DNA from: Solanum dulcamara | Taxonomy: Eukaryota; Streptophyta; Magnoliopsida; Solanales; Solanaceae | Direction: 5' to 3' | Assembly (NCBI RefSeq): GCF_947179165.1 | Contig: NC_077238.1 | Span: forward strand, 48,278,293 to 48,342,292 | Length of the DNA stretch: 64,000 bases | Part shown: positions 10,981 through 22,620 of the stretch, in pieces | Layout of the letters: each line of letters starts with the position of its first letter | Position numbering within the stretch: the stretch's first letter is position 1 | Made by a program: the position numbers and the translations under genes | The notes under the pieces: generated by a model | Database searches by the model: none | Seen by the model: the letters and a program-made list of their open reading frames with translations, nothing else | What the model was told of the DNA's origin: nothing

Positions 10981-11660
10981 GATGTTTCCAAGGAAAGAAA
11001 CAACTGCCCAGAAGGGTAAGTCAGTAGCGAAAGAAACTTCTCAGCCACCGAAGGTTACTAGGACTCGTGCCTAGTCTATGTCGGGGGTTGTGTTTCAATT
11101 GGTAAGCTCTACCATGCCTCCACCTCTAGAGGATCCTAGGGCAGTAGCAATCGCAGATCCTGAGGCCCTAGTACCTGAGCCTTTAGCCCCACAGCCAGGG
11201 CCACAGGATAGGGAAATGAGAGACACAGTTTTGTTGCTAACCAGATTAGTGGCAAGGCAAACTTGAAGGCATGGGCTAGGGATAAAGGGTCAACATAGAG
11301 GGAAACAACCCAATAGAGATTCTGATAAAGGCCAATATAAGAAAACTAGGATGGCTAGTAATTCGGGGGAGTTTTAAGGAAGATAACCTCAACAGTATGG
11401 TGAATACCCTTCCCAACCAGCCTGGAGTGCACCCCTCAGTTCCCAGGTTGGAGATTCGATAGCATGGGGTGTCTAGGAGTCGGTCAGAAATCCAGGGTGC
11501 CAGGTTCATAAATGGGCAAGGGTTCACATCAGTCGAGGCCACCTTTGCCTTAGTGTCCTCGTTGTGATAGGGCTTATTCTGGAAAATGCCATTTTGGGAT
11601 GAATGCTTGTTTTACGTGTGGCCTTCAAGGCCATCTTATGAGAATATGTTGATTCAAAGG
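10981..11660 (+). pseudogene. Gag remnant of B, central part deleted
   Basis: Starts MFPRKETTAQKGKSVAKETS at 10981, which looks like the true gag start. A basic N-terminus is followed by a proline-rich segment (11078-11266) and then, after LVARQT, by the glycine/arginine-rich tail, so the conserved capsid core (roughly 200 residues in relatives) is missing. The CX2CX4HX4C zinc knuckle is intact at 11608-11649 (CFTCGLQGHLMRIC) although the surrounding frame is broken. Gag would package element RNA; this one could not form a capsid. Confidence 0.75.
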
Positions 11661-12010
11661 CAGGCTAAGTGGTGCAGCTTCTCCTATAAGGACAGTTGCA
11701 GGTTTTTCTTCTTTAATGGCTATGCGCCCTATGGGAAAGGATACTTATATATCAATGGGCCGTGGTAGAGGGCGTGGTGGACTTTCTAGTTCTAGCGGTC
11801 CTTCTAGTCTCATTTATGCTTGGCCTAGCGGACAGAACTAGGAGGTGCCACCAAATATAGCTACAGGTATATTACAAATATTCTTCCAAGATACATATGC
11901 ATTGATATACCCAAATTCCACTTTATCATATATATATCTCCTTTTGTTTATAGTAGGGTCGGAATGAAACTCGAATTAACGGACCCATTTTAGGTAGCTA
12001 TACCAATAGG
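11661..12010 (+). pseudogene. Protease trace of B
   Basis: After a low-complexity, stop-rich stretch, 11860-12000 reads as the start of a retropepsin-type domain. The active-site segment, normally ALIDPGST, reads ALIYPNST, so the catalytic aspartate and glycine are both lost. Continues as LSYISPFV and then fades. Confidence 0.6.
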
Positions 12011-13300
12011 AGACTTTATTGTGGAAAAGCATGATGAGTGTAGATAGTTGTCATACCTTGGTTGACTTACGGAAGAGATGATAAGGAATTTCTAATGGAG
12101 GCACCCAAGATAGTATTATGACAAAGCTTGAGACACCTGTCATCGAAACATAAGTACTCCCAAACGGAGAATCTGAAATGACAAAACACAATGGATGGAT
12201 ACTAATTGGGAAAAATAGAAGGTGGATTTGAATAAATTGCTACGTGACTCGAGTACAAATAATTAGACTAGGTCAGCACCTCACGAGTGTGTTAAAGTGT
12301 TGTACATGGGTAACCAAAAACATAGGGGACATAAAGGAAGATATGGATATAGTATAGTATACCAGATGCGTTGGAAAAGACTCATATGTATTTGAAAAGT
12401 TGAAAAACAATGGACAATTACATGGATACACCCTAAATGGGGGAAGTGGATATGAGACCTATAGGCGTGAGATAAAACCAACCGACATTTCAGTGTGTTA
12501 AGGTGAGAACTTAAACATCAAGTGAGGTCCCAGGTTGGAATGACCTAGAAAGATCTAAAGGCCAGCAATAGATGGATAGAAGCCAGGATGGTATCTGAGA
12601 TGGCACTGAGAATTGTTGGTAAAGACCTCGAACAGTGTTACATCAAAGGAGGGGTGCATACAAAAAGGAATGTATATGATAAAGGAATAATAATGAGTAA
12701 CTTAAAGACATTATAAAGGTTAGTAAGTCTATATTTGACTAAATGTAAGATATCGGCAACGGAGTTATTGGCTACTGATATTGTGATATAGAAGTAGCAC
12801 AAGAGAAAGGAGAAGAAATCCCACCTATGGTAGAAGTAAGAAGACTTAAGGATAAGTAAAGAAAGAAAAATAAGGGTGGAAAAATAGACTGCGAGTGCCT
12901 GTCAATACAATGGCGTATGTGGACAATAGTAAGCCAAGAGAAGGAAAGATTATGATTAAAAATTAAATGCACTTGGTGTGAATTATACAAGAATAGTTAT
13001 GCAACCTACGAATATCGGTATTCTAAGAGTGAGATCAAGTTATTACTTGATAAAGATAATAAGGAGTCAGTAATAGCAAGGTGATACCCATAGTTCGAAT
13101 GCATTAAAGAAAAGTATAAATTATTTGAGGCAAAACTATTAAGATATAATCAATATTAAGGACAAAAGCCATAATGGATCCCTAACATCAACTGAAAGAG
13201 GTAAGAGACTAGTATGGCGATACTAAGGCATCTTCTAGGCTGCTGTCAGAACCTACACACATTTGTGTAAAGACTATAATATGATGTGTGGTAAGAGAAT
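12011..13300 (+). other. Unassigned internal stretch of B
   Basis: RT and RNase H should be here but I see no DD box, no LPRIDDL-like segment and no FTDH-like segment in any frame. It is A-rich with many stops on the plus strand. Either the RT/RNase H block was replaced by unrelated sequence or it has decayed beyond visual recognition. Confidence 0.5.
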
Positions 13301-14290
13301 TGGAAAGAAGATCTGAGTATGGGGTATTGTGGATAGGCTGACAAAATCAACCCATTTTCTCCAGTTAAGACTACATAATCAACTAAGGACTATACGAGGC
13401 TGTGTATCAGAGGAGTAGTGGGATTTCACAAAGTCCCCACACCTATTTTTCTCGAACAGGAAAGTTCAATCTACAACTAACTTTTGGGAATTATTCCAAA
13501 ATAGAATTAGGAACATGGGTAAATCTTAATACAACCTTTTGCCCTCAGACTAATAGACATGCTGAGTGCACTAGGCAAATGTTGAAAAATGTTGCGGGCC
13601 AGAATTATTAACTTCAGAAATAGCTGGAGTGATTACCTGTCACTTATTAAAGTTACTTATAATAGAATTCAAATGGCACCATAGATAGATTCATATGGAA
13701 AAAGGTACAGAGCACCTACCAGTTGATTTAAGGTTAATAAAGGTACACTAATGGGCCCGGACATGAGCCAACGAGCTAGTGATAAAGGGGAATCCATTCA
13801 GGAGAAACTATTAGTAGCCTAGAGTCGATAGAAGTCATACTCAGATAATCGACGTCGACCTCTTAAGACTGGAATTGGGGGTTGGGTATTAGTGAAAGCG
13901 CCACCCATGAAAGGTGTAATGGGACTCGATAAGAAAGAGAAACTTGGCCCTTATCAGATCATTCGTAGAATAGGCAAAGTTGCCTATGAGTTGGACCTAT
14001 CACCCAATTTGAAATAATACACTATGTTTTCACGGATCAATGCTCCGCAAATATATAAGAGACCCTCCCAAAATATTCCCTATAGATGAGGTCCATATAA
14101 AAGAGAATTTATCTTATGAGAAGCAACCTTACTCCATCATGGATCAGCAGATCAGAAGGTTGCAAACTAAGGACGTGGCTCCCATCAAAGTATGGTGATG
14201 AAATGAGCATACAGAAGAGATGACCTGGAAAGCCGAAGAAGAAATGGAAAAGAAATATCTGTACCTATTCCCTAGGACTACAGATAATCT
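13300..14290 (+). pseudogene. Integrase core and C-terminal tail of B
   Basis: Around 13323-13360 VDRLTKSTHF is recognisable, followed by decayed core and a CPQTNRHAEC-like segment near 13540 (normally HPQTDGQAE). The C-terminal part near 13920-14280 shows GPYQI(I)RRIGKVAYELDL and, at the end, MTWKAEEEMEKKY, the degenerate chromodomain end. Several frameshifts and stops. The short open frame at 13402-13611 is only partly in the coding frame. Confidence 0.75.
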
Positions 14291-14396
14291 ACCCTCTTAA
14301 ATTGATTATATTGATTAATAAGAGGCCTATGGATGACAACTAGTATAGAGAAATCCTGAAGCACTCGTAAGACCTTGTGAGACTAGTTAATATTTG

Positions 14397-14424
14397 AGGG
14401 CGAATGTTCTAAAGGCAGGAAGGA
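14397..14424 (+). other. Polypurine tract of B
   Basis: AGGGCGAATGTTCTAAAGGC followed by AGGAAGGA lies directly before the 3' LTR, matching the GACGAATGTTC...purine-run arrangement also seen in C and D. It would prime plus-strand synthesis. Confidence 0.75.
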
Positions 14425-17304
14425 TGTTATGCCCCGTACCTTTGTACTTTGGAATGCTTTCTTAAACTTCTTAAAAATTGCTATGTGGACTAGATTAGCT
14501 ATAATATCATTAAATAACTCGAAGGAAGGAATGATGTGAAGCGCCATAAGAGTGAAGGTTGGAAATAGGGTTATAAGGATTTGAAAGAAATTGGGGGCTA
14601 AATAAAAAGCTATGGGACTTGACTTACCTGCGTAAGCTACCAATTTGGGTGTCTTACATACTTAAGTTATTGGATTGCATGTCGAGTTGATGTAGTAAGG
14701 ATTACATAGGTTCTTAAAGTGAGATAGGATTACAAACCCACAGAAGAGGCAGAAAGAGGTGTAGCACCTACTCGGAAGCAAGTAGGTGATGCACCTAATT
14801 GGACCAAGTAGGTGACACACCTACTTAAGGTGGGTCCCACAATGCCACGTGGCAGTAAGAGAGTGGGCGCATGATTGAGGTAGAGCCCTAGGGGGCTGCC
14901 ACATGTCACCCCTAGGGGATGCCACGTGTACCCTCTTAAGTACACATATATACATGTGTCTTCGGATTAATTTCTTCACAAAATCAGCTTTGCACTTAGA
15001 AAAGTTGAAAAAGAAACCCTAAGAGACCAGAGAGAGGGGTGACGACTTTGGCCAAAAGAAAAGGTAAGGCCCGATTTCATTCCGTGAATTAATTATTTAA
15101 GGTATACTACGGTGATATAATGGTGTTTAATAGAAAAAATGTTCATTTTGGGGAAGCAATGAAGTAACACAGACAGTCCGCTAAGTTTTAGCATGTTAAA
15201 AGGACTTCCGAGGCGCATTTCGATATGTTTTGGATAAGGTAAGGTGTTCCCTTTGAAAGTGGAGTTAATAATTTTTTTATGGAGTGTATTAGATGTCTTA
15301 AATGAATTTGTAAGTAGGAAGATTGTATAAGTATGCTGGACGTTGTAAGAAAATAAAATTGAAGTATTTCTAGCCGAGTTTAAGTTGTTAAGGTTGTATA
15401 GTGTTGTTGTGATTGTGGCATTTTCTGCGGAGATGGTTTTATGGCATGTTTCAGGGATGGAACATGGGTCAAAAGAGGAGTGGGTGCTTCTGGTTGCAGA
15501 TACCTAACCCTCCATTCCGCGTGGTTAAAGAATTTATGAATTAACGATTGAAAACCTTATTTTGATATCGTAGTTTAAGCGATTATTTGGAGTGTGTGTT
15601 GTGTAATGTTGAAATGATTTACTTGTATATAAGCTTCTGATTTTTGTTTTTGGTTATCTTTAGTATTTGAGGATGTAATTGGAAATTCGAATAGGGCAAG
15701 TTATAGGGGAAGTGCTGCCCTATTTTTGTTAACTCCTTAACCAATTAAGGGACTAGTCAAGAAAGGCGAATAAGAAACTAATTCCTATGAGTGGTTGGCT
15801 TTAAATTAAGAAGTTGGAAAGTTAAAGGTTATTAATTTTAGTATTCCTTTCATGTTAAATAGGTTCAGAGAACGACGACGCGAACGTGGTTACAAGTAAC
15901 CTATAAGAGGTATGTAAAGCTATCCTTCTCTTCTTTTGGCATGTCTTAGATGTAAGCAATGGATCATGTGAAATTGGGGGAAAATTCATTCTTAGGTCAT
16001 CAATATGAATTCATGACTCTTGTTCACTTGTTGATGTTAAGACTTCTAAAGTAGTTAAGCTCCTATTTCTCAAGTCTTCTATATGACTGGATAGTGATTG
16101 ATACAAAAAGCTCTTTCTTTTAAAAAGGCTCTGAGATAACCAATGCTTGGACTTCTATAAGATATTTAATACCATAGAAACATATGCCTATGATTCCTGA
16201 GGCTCCTTTTAACATAGTCTTTAGTGATATCTAGAGGGTACGTATGATACTTCCTAGCTTGAGCTCCAAGTGATGATTCACTGGAGAAATTCATTGAGTC
16301 TCAGATAATAATTTAAATTGTATATTGTTTCTCACTACTCTGCTCGTGTATACTATAACACCTTTTTCTTTGAGTCTCGAGCGGATTATAGATTCATGCT
16401 CAATTTCACTACATTGTTTACCGAGTTCCTTACTAAAGGGCCGGATATGTATGTATATACACGATGATATTATATAATAAGGTGATGATGGTGCCGAGCC
16501 TTATAATGGTCCTACATGTATATGACAAATTCACCGAGTCCCTAACAGGCCGAATATAATATATGATCTGAGCATGCATGATTTTAGTTTATAAGGTACA
16601 TGTATAGTGGTTTCTGGAATCTCATACTTATCTCCTGAATTTCTAACTAAAATGTGAACTTATTTATGATATGTCATGCTTCATGTACTCAGTATATATG
16701 TCGTACTGACCCCCCTTTTCCTTTGGAGGCTGCTTTTCATGCCCGCAGGTGCAGATACAGGTTTTAGGAGTCCGCCAACTTAGGATTCCGCTCAGCTAAT
16801 TTGGAAGAAGCTCCATTGTATTGGAGCTTAGTTTTTGGTACTAATCCTTTGTGTATATATTTACTTTCGTTTATTAAAAAGGTACGGCGGGGGCCTTGTC
16901 CCGCTATATGTTATCATCACGACTCTTAGAGGTCTGTAGACATGGAAGTGGGTTGTATATGTAGATGTGCTCGATTATGTCAATGTCATTTCTATTTGGG
17001 ACATTCCCTTTGTCATGGCAGACATATCGTCTCATGGGTATGTATATAGAGGGACGATCCCACATATTATGATAGCCTTGTCGTCTTATGTGTTATATTA
17101 CCTAAATAATAAGTTATGATGATTAATGTAACTCCTCAAGAGGTGAATGAAAGAGGTTATGTGTTTATGGAAATATTGTGACCCATTAGGGTTCTTATTT
17201 GTGTTATCACGTTGGTCGTGGTCCGGTATGACTACATCTACTAGCTATGTATACCGAGATCCAAGTAGGACCCCAGTTGCGGCCTACGGTGTTGGGTCGT
17301 GACA
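14425..17304 (+). repeat. B 3' LTR (2,880 bp)
   Basis: Begins TGTTATGCCCCG and ends GGGTCGTGACA. Aligns along its full length with 7408-10282. Only two hairpin units remain (14780-14800 with one arm mismatch, 14806-14826) against three in the 5' LTR, so the array has changed copy number since insertion. Contains one extra segment near 16920-16950 absent from the 5' LTR. Confidence 0.95.
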
Positions 17305-17309
17305 ATATT
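17305..17309. repeat. Target-site duplication of B, right copy (ATATT)
   Basis: Exact repeat of 7403-7407; A's LTR resumes here. Confidence 0.9.
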
Positions 17310-17410
17310 GGTTCCTTACTTTGTTGTAGTTTATTATTCATATTTTAATTAGCGGAGACGGCCACATTATCCTACCATTATACTGTAGTTATGTATTTAT
17401 ACTACACTTG
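17310..17410 (+). repeat. Probable end of A 3' LTR
   Basis: About 100 bp of AT-rich sequence between B and the gag of C. It should be the last part of A's 3' LTR, but no clear CA terminus or duplication could be placed, so A and C meet at an abrupt junction near 17405-17415. Confidence 0.4.
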
Positions 17411-17413
17411 CTA

Positions 17414-18340
17414 TTTATTTGTTGAACCAAATGACCCCTTGAACGAACAAGTATCTCATATGGCATTCCGATCCACTTTCCAAGTTTTTTCTTAAGCTGT
17501 AGTTGCCTAAGATAATAGAGAATTGGTAGTTCCCATGATCCCAAATGTTGGTATGACAGCTAGCTGAGTTCACGACTTCACTCGGATAAACCCTCCCGAG
17601 TTTCATGGTTCTAAGGTAGACGAGGATCCAAAAGAGTTTGTTGAGGGCATTACTAAGATTATTTATATCATGGGTATTAGTTCATTGGAAAAGGCGGACT
17701 TGGAGATGTATCAACTCAAATGGGTTGTCCAAGTTTGGTATGACCAATTAAAAAGTGAGCGACGTGAAGATGATGGTCCCGTTGATTGGGAGAAATTTAA
17801 GGGCACTTCTCATGACAGTTTCCATCCGTTAGACCTAAGGGAAACAAATATTCAAGAGTTCATTAATTGGCGCCAAGGTAACATGGGTATGAGAGAGTAT
17901 GCCCTTAAAGTCACAAAGTTTTCCAAATATGCTCCTTTTATGGACGTCGGTCAAAGGGAACATATAAGCAAGTTCATTTTGGGTGTGTGTACCTTAGTGA
18001 TTAAAGAGTGTAGAACTTCCATGCTTATCAAGGAGATGGGTGTTTCGAGGCTTATGACACATGTAAAATAAATTGAGGAGGAGAAGTAGAAGGACAGATT
18101 TAGAAGGGAGTCCAAGAGGGATCGAACTATTAATGGTAGATACTACCATGGAAAGTATTGAACTATTGAAATGGTGGTCCTCCTCAATTTTGCCAAAAGT
18201 ACTCTGGCCAAAATTCTTCAAACACTTCAATTTCAAAGTTTTATAAACATAGGGTGCCCAAACCTATGGTTCAAGAAGGAGCTCCGAGTGTTCAAGTCAT
18301 CCCTCCATGAAAGAATTATTGGAGAAACCATAAGAGAGAA
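17414..18340 (+). pseudogene. Gag of C (capsid part)
   Basis: Reads from about VEPNDPLNEQVSH through a decayed N-terminal part to FHGSKVDEDPKEFVEG, with the open stretch 17670-18071 covering the retrotransposon gag capsid core: VQVWYDQLKSERREDDGPVD, WRQGNMGMREYALKVTKFSK and a FILGVC segment. This matches the gag of D in layout and wording. The basic tail after 18071 has frameshifts, and the zinc knuckles are missing because the frame runs into the LTR fragment. Gag would form the particle shell; this copy is incomplete. Confidence 0.85.
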
Positions 18341-18344
18341 ACCA

Positions 18345-19762
18345 CAATTGATCCTAGAGTACTTTCACCCATGTTGCCCAACCAATTTCTTATTTTTCAA
18401 TCAATTAAAGTATCTATTTTTATGGGTTTTATGATCTCTATTTCAATTTCATTAATTATGATTATGAGTCTATTTTAATATAAATTTCTAATTATTATTG
18501 CATCGAATTAAAGAGTTTTTCCATAAATTCTCCTACATTGATCTCTAGGGTTCATATTATGAATTATGGGTATTTTCAGTTATATTTCCACATGATATTA
18601 TCTTTATGAATTATGTATGGGCTTATAGTAAGAATATGATTATGCATGTTTTCAAGTTAATTTTATGATTTTCAAATCAATTGATCATGTATTCATGTTT
18701 TCCCCTAATTTATAAGTATGAATTATTATGTATGTATGTATGTATGTATGTATGTATGTTATGTAATGTGGGAGGCAAATACTCACATTATAGCTACGTT
18801 ATGAAAATGAGCTATTCTATGATTTCAAACCTATGATCATGACTATGATATATGTTCATTACAATTTCTATGCTATGTATGTATTCTGTGGGATTTGATT
18901 TAGCACAGAGTGGACTTGAGGTAGGAGCCCTACAAAAAAGCCCTAGTAGCAACCTCATATCTCTTAAACAACGTGCCACCATAGGATTTCTCTTTTTGGC
19001 CTAGCTAATGAATCTACATAAAATATATGTACGTTACCCACCTAGCGGGGTAGAGTTGAACTTGACAAGTAGATTTCCTTTTTTTTGATGTAGGGGTAAC
19101 ATCGGGATTCCATGTTATAGTTCACATGGTATTTATTGTCGATTATGGTTTCTATCCCACATATGTATGATCTCTTAAGTATTTTCATGATTTACATTGT
19201 TCTTTTTAAATGCTTGATCATTATGACTCTCTCAAGACTTTACTTATCTCATCTTATCATGTACTTTACTTGATCATTGAATTCCATTATTTATGTTGCA
19301 TATCATTCCCTCATATTTAGTATATTAAAATGGACTAATGCATATTATTTCCTACATTTTTTCATAATATAGGGGTTGAGGTTGAGGATCATATCCATTC
19401 ACGTGGTTGGTTTAGCTTTTCTATCCAGCTAAGTTATGGTGAGTCCTCACTTATTGGGGACTAGAAATCGAGTTGGTTATTATTTCCATAGACTTTTGTT
19501 ATGTTTAATTTTGAGGGTGAGCTAGGGACGTGTCTTAGCCCCCACCCATGTTCATGAGTAGAGGCATCTAGTTGGATAAATATTTTGAGTCTATGTTATC
19601 ATGTGACATTCTTCATTTACTATTAATAGGTTAGACTCTCTTATGATGTTTCTGTTTTTACTTTACCTTATGTATGATTATGATATGAACAAGAGGCTTC
19701 ATTGGAGCCTTTCGGGGTTTTGATTGCCATGTTACGACTAGGCCCTAGGTTGGGTCTTCACA
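18345..19762 (+). repeat. 5'-truncated D-type LTR fragment inside C
   Basis: From about 18345 the sequence aligns with D's 5' LTR from about 37705 to its end (ATTAAAGTAT, TTTATGGGTTTTATGATCTC, the R/U5 landmarks GTGAGTCCTCA and GAGGGTGAGCTAGG). It ends GGGTCTTCACA at 19762. It lacks about the first 600 bp of the LTR. It sits between gag and protease of C, with C's zinc-knuckle region and protease start lost. No flanking duplication was found. Confidence 0.75.
18727..18760. repeat. (TATG)n microsatellite
   Basis: About eight perfect TATG units inside the D-type LTR fragment. The related LTRs at 38340 and 47480 have only one or two such units, so it expanded here. Confidence 0.95.
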
Positions 19763-20960
19763 ATTGTATAGCTTGATATGATCAATTTTGATATTATTTT
19801 TTATATGGATTGGCTACATGCATGTTATAACTCTATATTTTGTAGAGCCCATACAGTTAAGTTTTTGTTTCCTAATGAGCCAGTCCTAGAATAGAAAGGT
19901 AGTAATTCCATGTTTAGAGGTCAATTCATCTCATTCGTTAAAGCTCAGAAAATGATTTCCAAAGGTTACATATATCATCTAGTTTGAGTTAGGGATACGA
20001 ATTCCAAATCTCCTACTCTTGAATCAATTTTGGTTGTTAATGAGTTTTCCAAAGTTTTTTGCGATGATCTCCAAGGTATCCCTCTTGAAATGGAAATAGA
20101 CATTGGTATCGATCTTCACCCCGATCCTATCTATATTTCTCCTTACTGAATGGCCTCGATAGAACTTAAGGAGTTAAAGGATCAGTTGAAGGATTTGTTA
20201 GAAAAGGGTTTTATTACACCAAGTATCTCTCCAAGGGGTGCTCCGGTTTTCTTTGTTAGAAGGAATGATGGTTCTCTCTGAATGTGTATTTAATATTGGA
20301 AATTGAACAAGGTCATAATTAAGAATAAGCATCTCATTCCAAGGATTGATGACCTATTCGATCAACTTCAAGGTGCAAGCTACTTTTCAAAGATTGATAT
20401 TCGATTGGGTCATCATCAATTGTGGGTAAGGGAATTTGACATTCCAAAAATGGCTTTCAAAACTTGATATGATAACTTAGAATTCTTAGTTATGTCTTTT
20501 GTACTAACAAATGCTTCTATAACTTTTAAGGATATGATAAACAGGTGTTCAAGTAATATTTGGATATGTTTGTTACTGTGTTCATTGATGATACTTTGGT
20601 CTATTCTTGAAGTGAAGAGGAGCATCTTGATCATTTAAGAATTATGTTGCAAGTCCTCAAAGACCGCCAGTTGTTTTCTAAGTTTAGATAGTGCGGGTTT
20701 TGGTTGACGTCAGTTGCTTTCCTTGGCCATATTATTAAAGGTATTCTGGTGGATCCTAAGAAGACTAAAGTGGTAAAGAATTATCCTAAATCTTTGTCTT
20801 CTTATGATATTATGCGTTTTTAGGCCTATCGGTTATTATCGACAGTTTGTGGAATGTTTTTGTTCTATTTCCTCATCCTTGACTACTTTGACTCAAAAGA
20901 AGGTGAAATTCCAATAGTCTGAAGGATGTGAGAAATATTTTTAAGAATTGAAAGATAGGC
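19763..20960 (+). pseudogene. Protease end and reverse transcriptase of C
   Basis: Begins in the protease C-terminus (DMINFDIIFYMDWLHACYNS), continues through the linker to [12 protein letters not shown] and the RT palm: [20 protein letters not shown], then GHHQL and IPKMAF. The catalytic box is FIDDTLVY near 20581-20604 (isoleucine to threonine inside the box), but a frameshift just before it (about 20530-20545) and stops at many positions break the frame. Thumb and connection sequence continues to about 20960. Confidence 0.85.
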
Positions 20961-21410
20961 TTACCTCAGCTCTAACTAGAAGGTTCTAATAGGTTTGTTG
21001 TTTATTATAATACTTCAAGGGTTGGTCTTGGTTGTGTGTTGATATAAAATGGTAAGGTGAAGGTGATAGCGTGTGCTTCTGGGCAATTCAAGGTGCATGA
21101 AGAGAACTATCTAACTCATGATTTGGATGTAGCAGTAGTTGTGTTTGCTTTGAAGATAAGCGATGGTTATGTTTTCTTTTAAGATTTGGAGACACTATCT
21201 ATATGGTGTCCATGTTGATGTATTCATCGACCATAAGAGTTTGCGATATATATTAGACCAAAAGGATTTGAATCTTTGATAAAGAAGGTGGTTAGAGTTG
21301 TTGAAAGACTATGATATAAGTGTTTTGTACCATTTGGGTAAAGCAAATGTGGTTATCAATGGTCTTAGTAGATTTTCTCTGGATAGTGTGGACCATGTTG
21401 AGGATAAATA
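20961..21410 (+). pseudogene. RNase H of C, with 28-bp insertion
   Basis: Frames are broken but the series ILTL-like, YYNTSRVGLGCVL-like, [38 protein letters not shown] and the open stretch KDYDISVLYHLGKANVVING follow in order. An imperfect 27-28-bp tandem duplication interrupts it at about 21125-21180: the phrase ending TTTGCTTTGAAGAT is followed by a diverged copy ending TTTTCTTTTAAGAT. Confidence 0.75.
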
Positions 21411-22620
21411 TAAGGAGTTAGTTTGTGATGTTAATAGATTAGCTCATTTGGGTATTCACTTAGTTGATTCGGAGGATGGTGGTGTTGTTGTTCAAAATGG
21501 TTCTGAATCATCTTCTATGGTGGATGATAAGGCAAAGCAATATAATGACCCCCTTTTGGTTGAATTGAAGAAATCGGTTGCCAAAAAATCCATTGAGGCT
21601 TTCTCCCAAGGGGGATATGGTATGCTTAGATATCAAGGCTGATTATGTGTTCCCAATGTTGATGGAGTAAGGGAAATGATTTTATCTAAAGCTCCTTTTG
21701 GTTGAATTGAAGAAAGCGGTTGCCAAAAAATCCATTGAGGATTTCTCCCAGGGGGGATATGGTATGCTTAGATATTAAGGCCGATTATGTGTTCCTAATG
21801 TTGATGGAGTAAGGGAAATGATTTTATCTAAAGCTCACAATTCGCAATATTCGATTTATTTGGGTTCCACAAAGATGTATAGAGATTGAGGAAAGTATAT
21901 TGGAGGAATGGTATGAAGAAGGATATTATGGAGTTTATCGCCAAATGTCCTTATTTTCAACAAGTGAAGTTTGAACATCAAAAATGGAGAGGTTTAGCTC
22001 AAGATATTAAGATTCCTACTTTGAAGTGGGACACCTTGAGTGTGGAATTTATTATAGGTTTACCTTGTAACTATAGGCAACATGATTCCATTTGTGTGGT
22101 TGTTAAACGAATGACTAATTCATCTCATTTTCTTTCTCTTTAGGCTTTCTAGTTAGCTGACGACTATGCTAGACTTTATATTCAGTAATTAGTTAAGCTT
22201 TATGGTGTCCCATTATCCATCATTTCATATTGAGGTACTTAGTTTACATCTCAATTTTGGAGGTCTTTCCAAAAGGGTCTTGGTACTAAAGTTAAGCATA
22301 GCACAACTTTTCACCCACAGACCGATGGTTAGGCCGAATGCACTATTCAGACCTTGGAGGATATGTTGAGAGCATGTGCAATTGATTTCAGGGGTAATTG
22401 GGATGATCATTTACCATTAATCGAGTTTCCCTATACTAATAGTTACCATTCCAATATCCATATGGCTCCACTTGAGACCTTATATACTAGGAGGTATAGA
22501 TCTCCTATTGGTTGGTTTGAGGTTGGTGAAGTAGCCTTGATTGGATCTGGGTTGGTTCATGAGGCTATGGACAAGGTTAGACATATTAGATAAAGATTTA
22601 AGGCTATCGAGAGTTAACAA
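21298..22620 (+). pseudogene. RNase H end and integrase of C, with 142-bp tandem duplication
   Basis: The open stretch 21298-21642 covers the RNase H C-terminus and the spacer to integrase (VELKKSVAKKSIEAFSQGGY). The segment 21552-21693 is repeated at 21694-21835. The HHCC finger follows: QYSIYLGSTKMYRD and, in the open piece 21886-22143, CPYFQQ, where the second cysteine is phenylalanine. The core has WDTLSVEFIIGLP in place of the usual ...DFI, so the first catalytic aspartate is glutamate. HPQTDG and MLRACAIDFRGNWDDHLPL follow in 22310-22450. Confidence 0.82.
21552..21835 (+). repeat. 142-bp tandem duplication in C pol
   Basis: Two direct copies, 21552-21693 and 21694-21835, differing at only a few bases (for example ATCGG against AGCGG). 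The period of 142 is not a multiple of three, so the duplication by itself shifts the reading frame. Confidence 0.92.

Larger units (their letters stand above)
7408..17304 (+). mobile_element. Element B: complete, degenerate Ty3/gypsy element (9,897 bp)
   Basis: Two long direct LTRs (7408-10282 and 14425-17304) enclose a 4.1-kb internal region with a primer-binding site, leader, decayed gag, protease trace, integrase core and C-terminal tail, and a polypurine tract. Flanked by a perfect ATATT duplication. The internal region is shorter than usual because the gag core and apparently the whole RT/RNase H block are missing or unrecognisable, so B was probably non-autonomous when it moved or has decayed since. 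LTRs form 58% of its length. Confidence 0.92.
1..17410 (+). mobile_element. Element A: Ty3/gypsy host element, 3' half, split by I and B
   Basis: Plus-strand retrotransposon whose 5' part lies outside the window. Bases 1-23 read into the sequence resuming at 3067 as one protease-to-RT linker, so the block between is an insertion (solo LTR I). Pol runs from 3067 to about 6070 in the order RT, RNase H, integrase, C-terminal domain, which is the Ty3/gypsy order. Probable 3' LTR sequence fills about 6180-7407 and is broken by complete element B; the remainder resumes at 17310 and ends near 17410, where gag of element C begins. Pol carries many stops and frameshifts. I could not place the exact LTR start or end. 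Confidence 0.65.
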
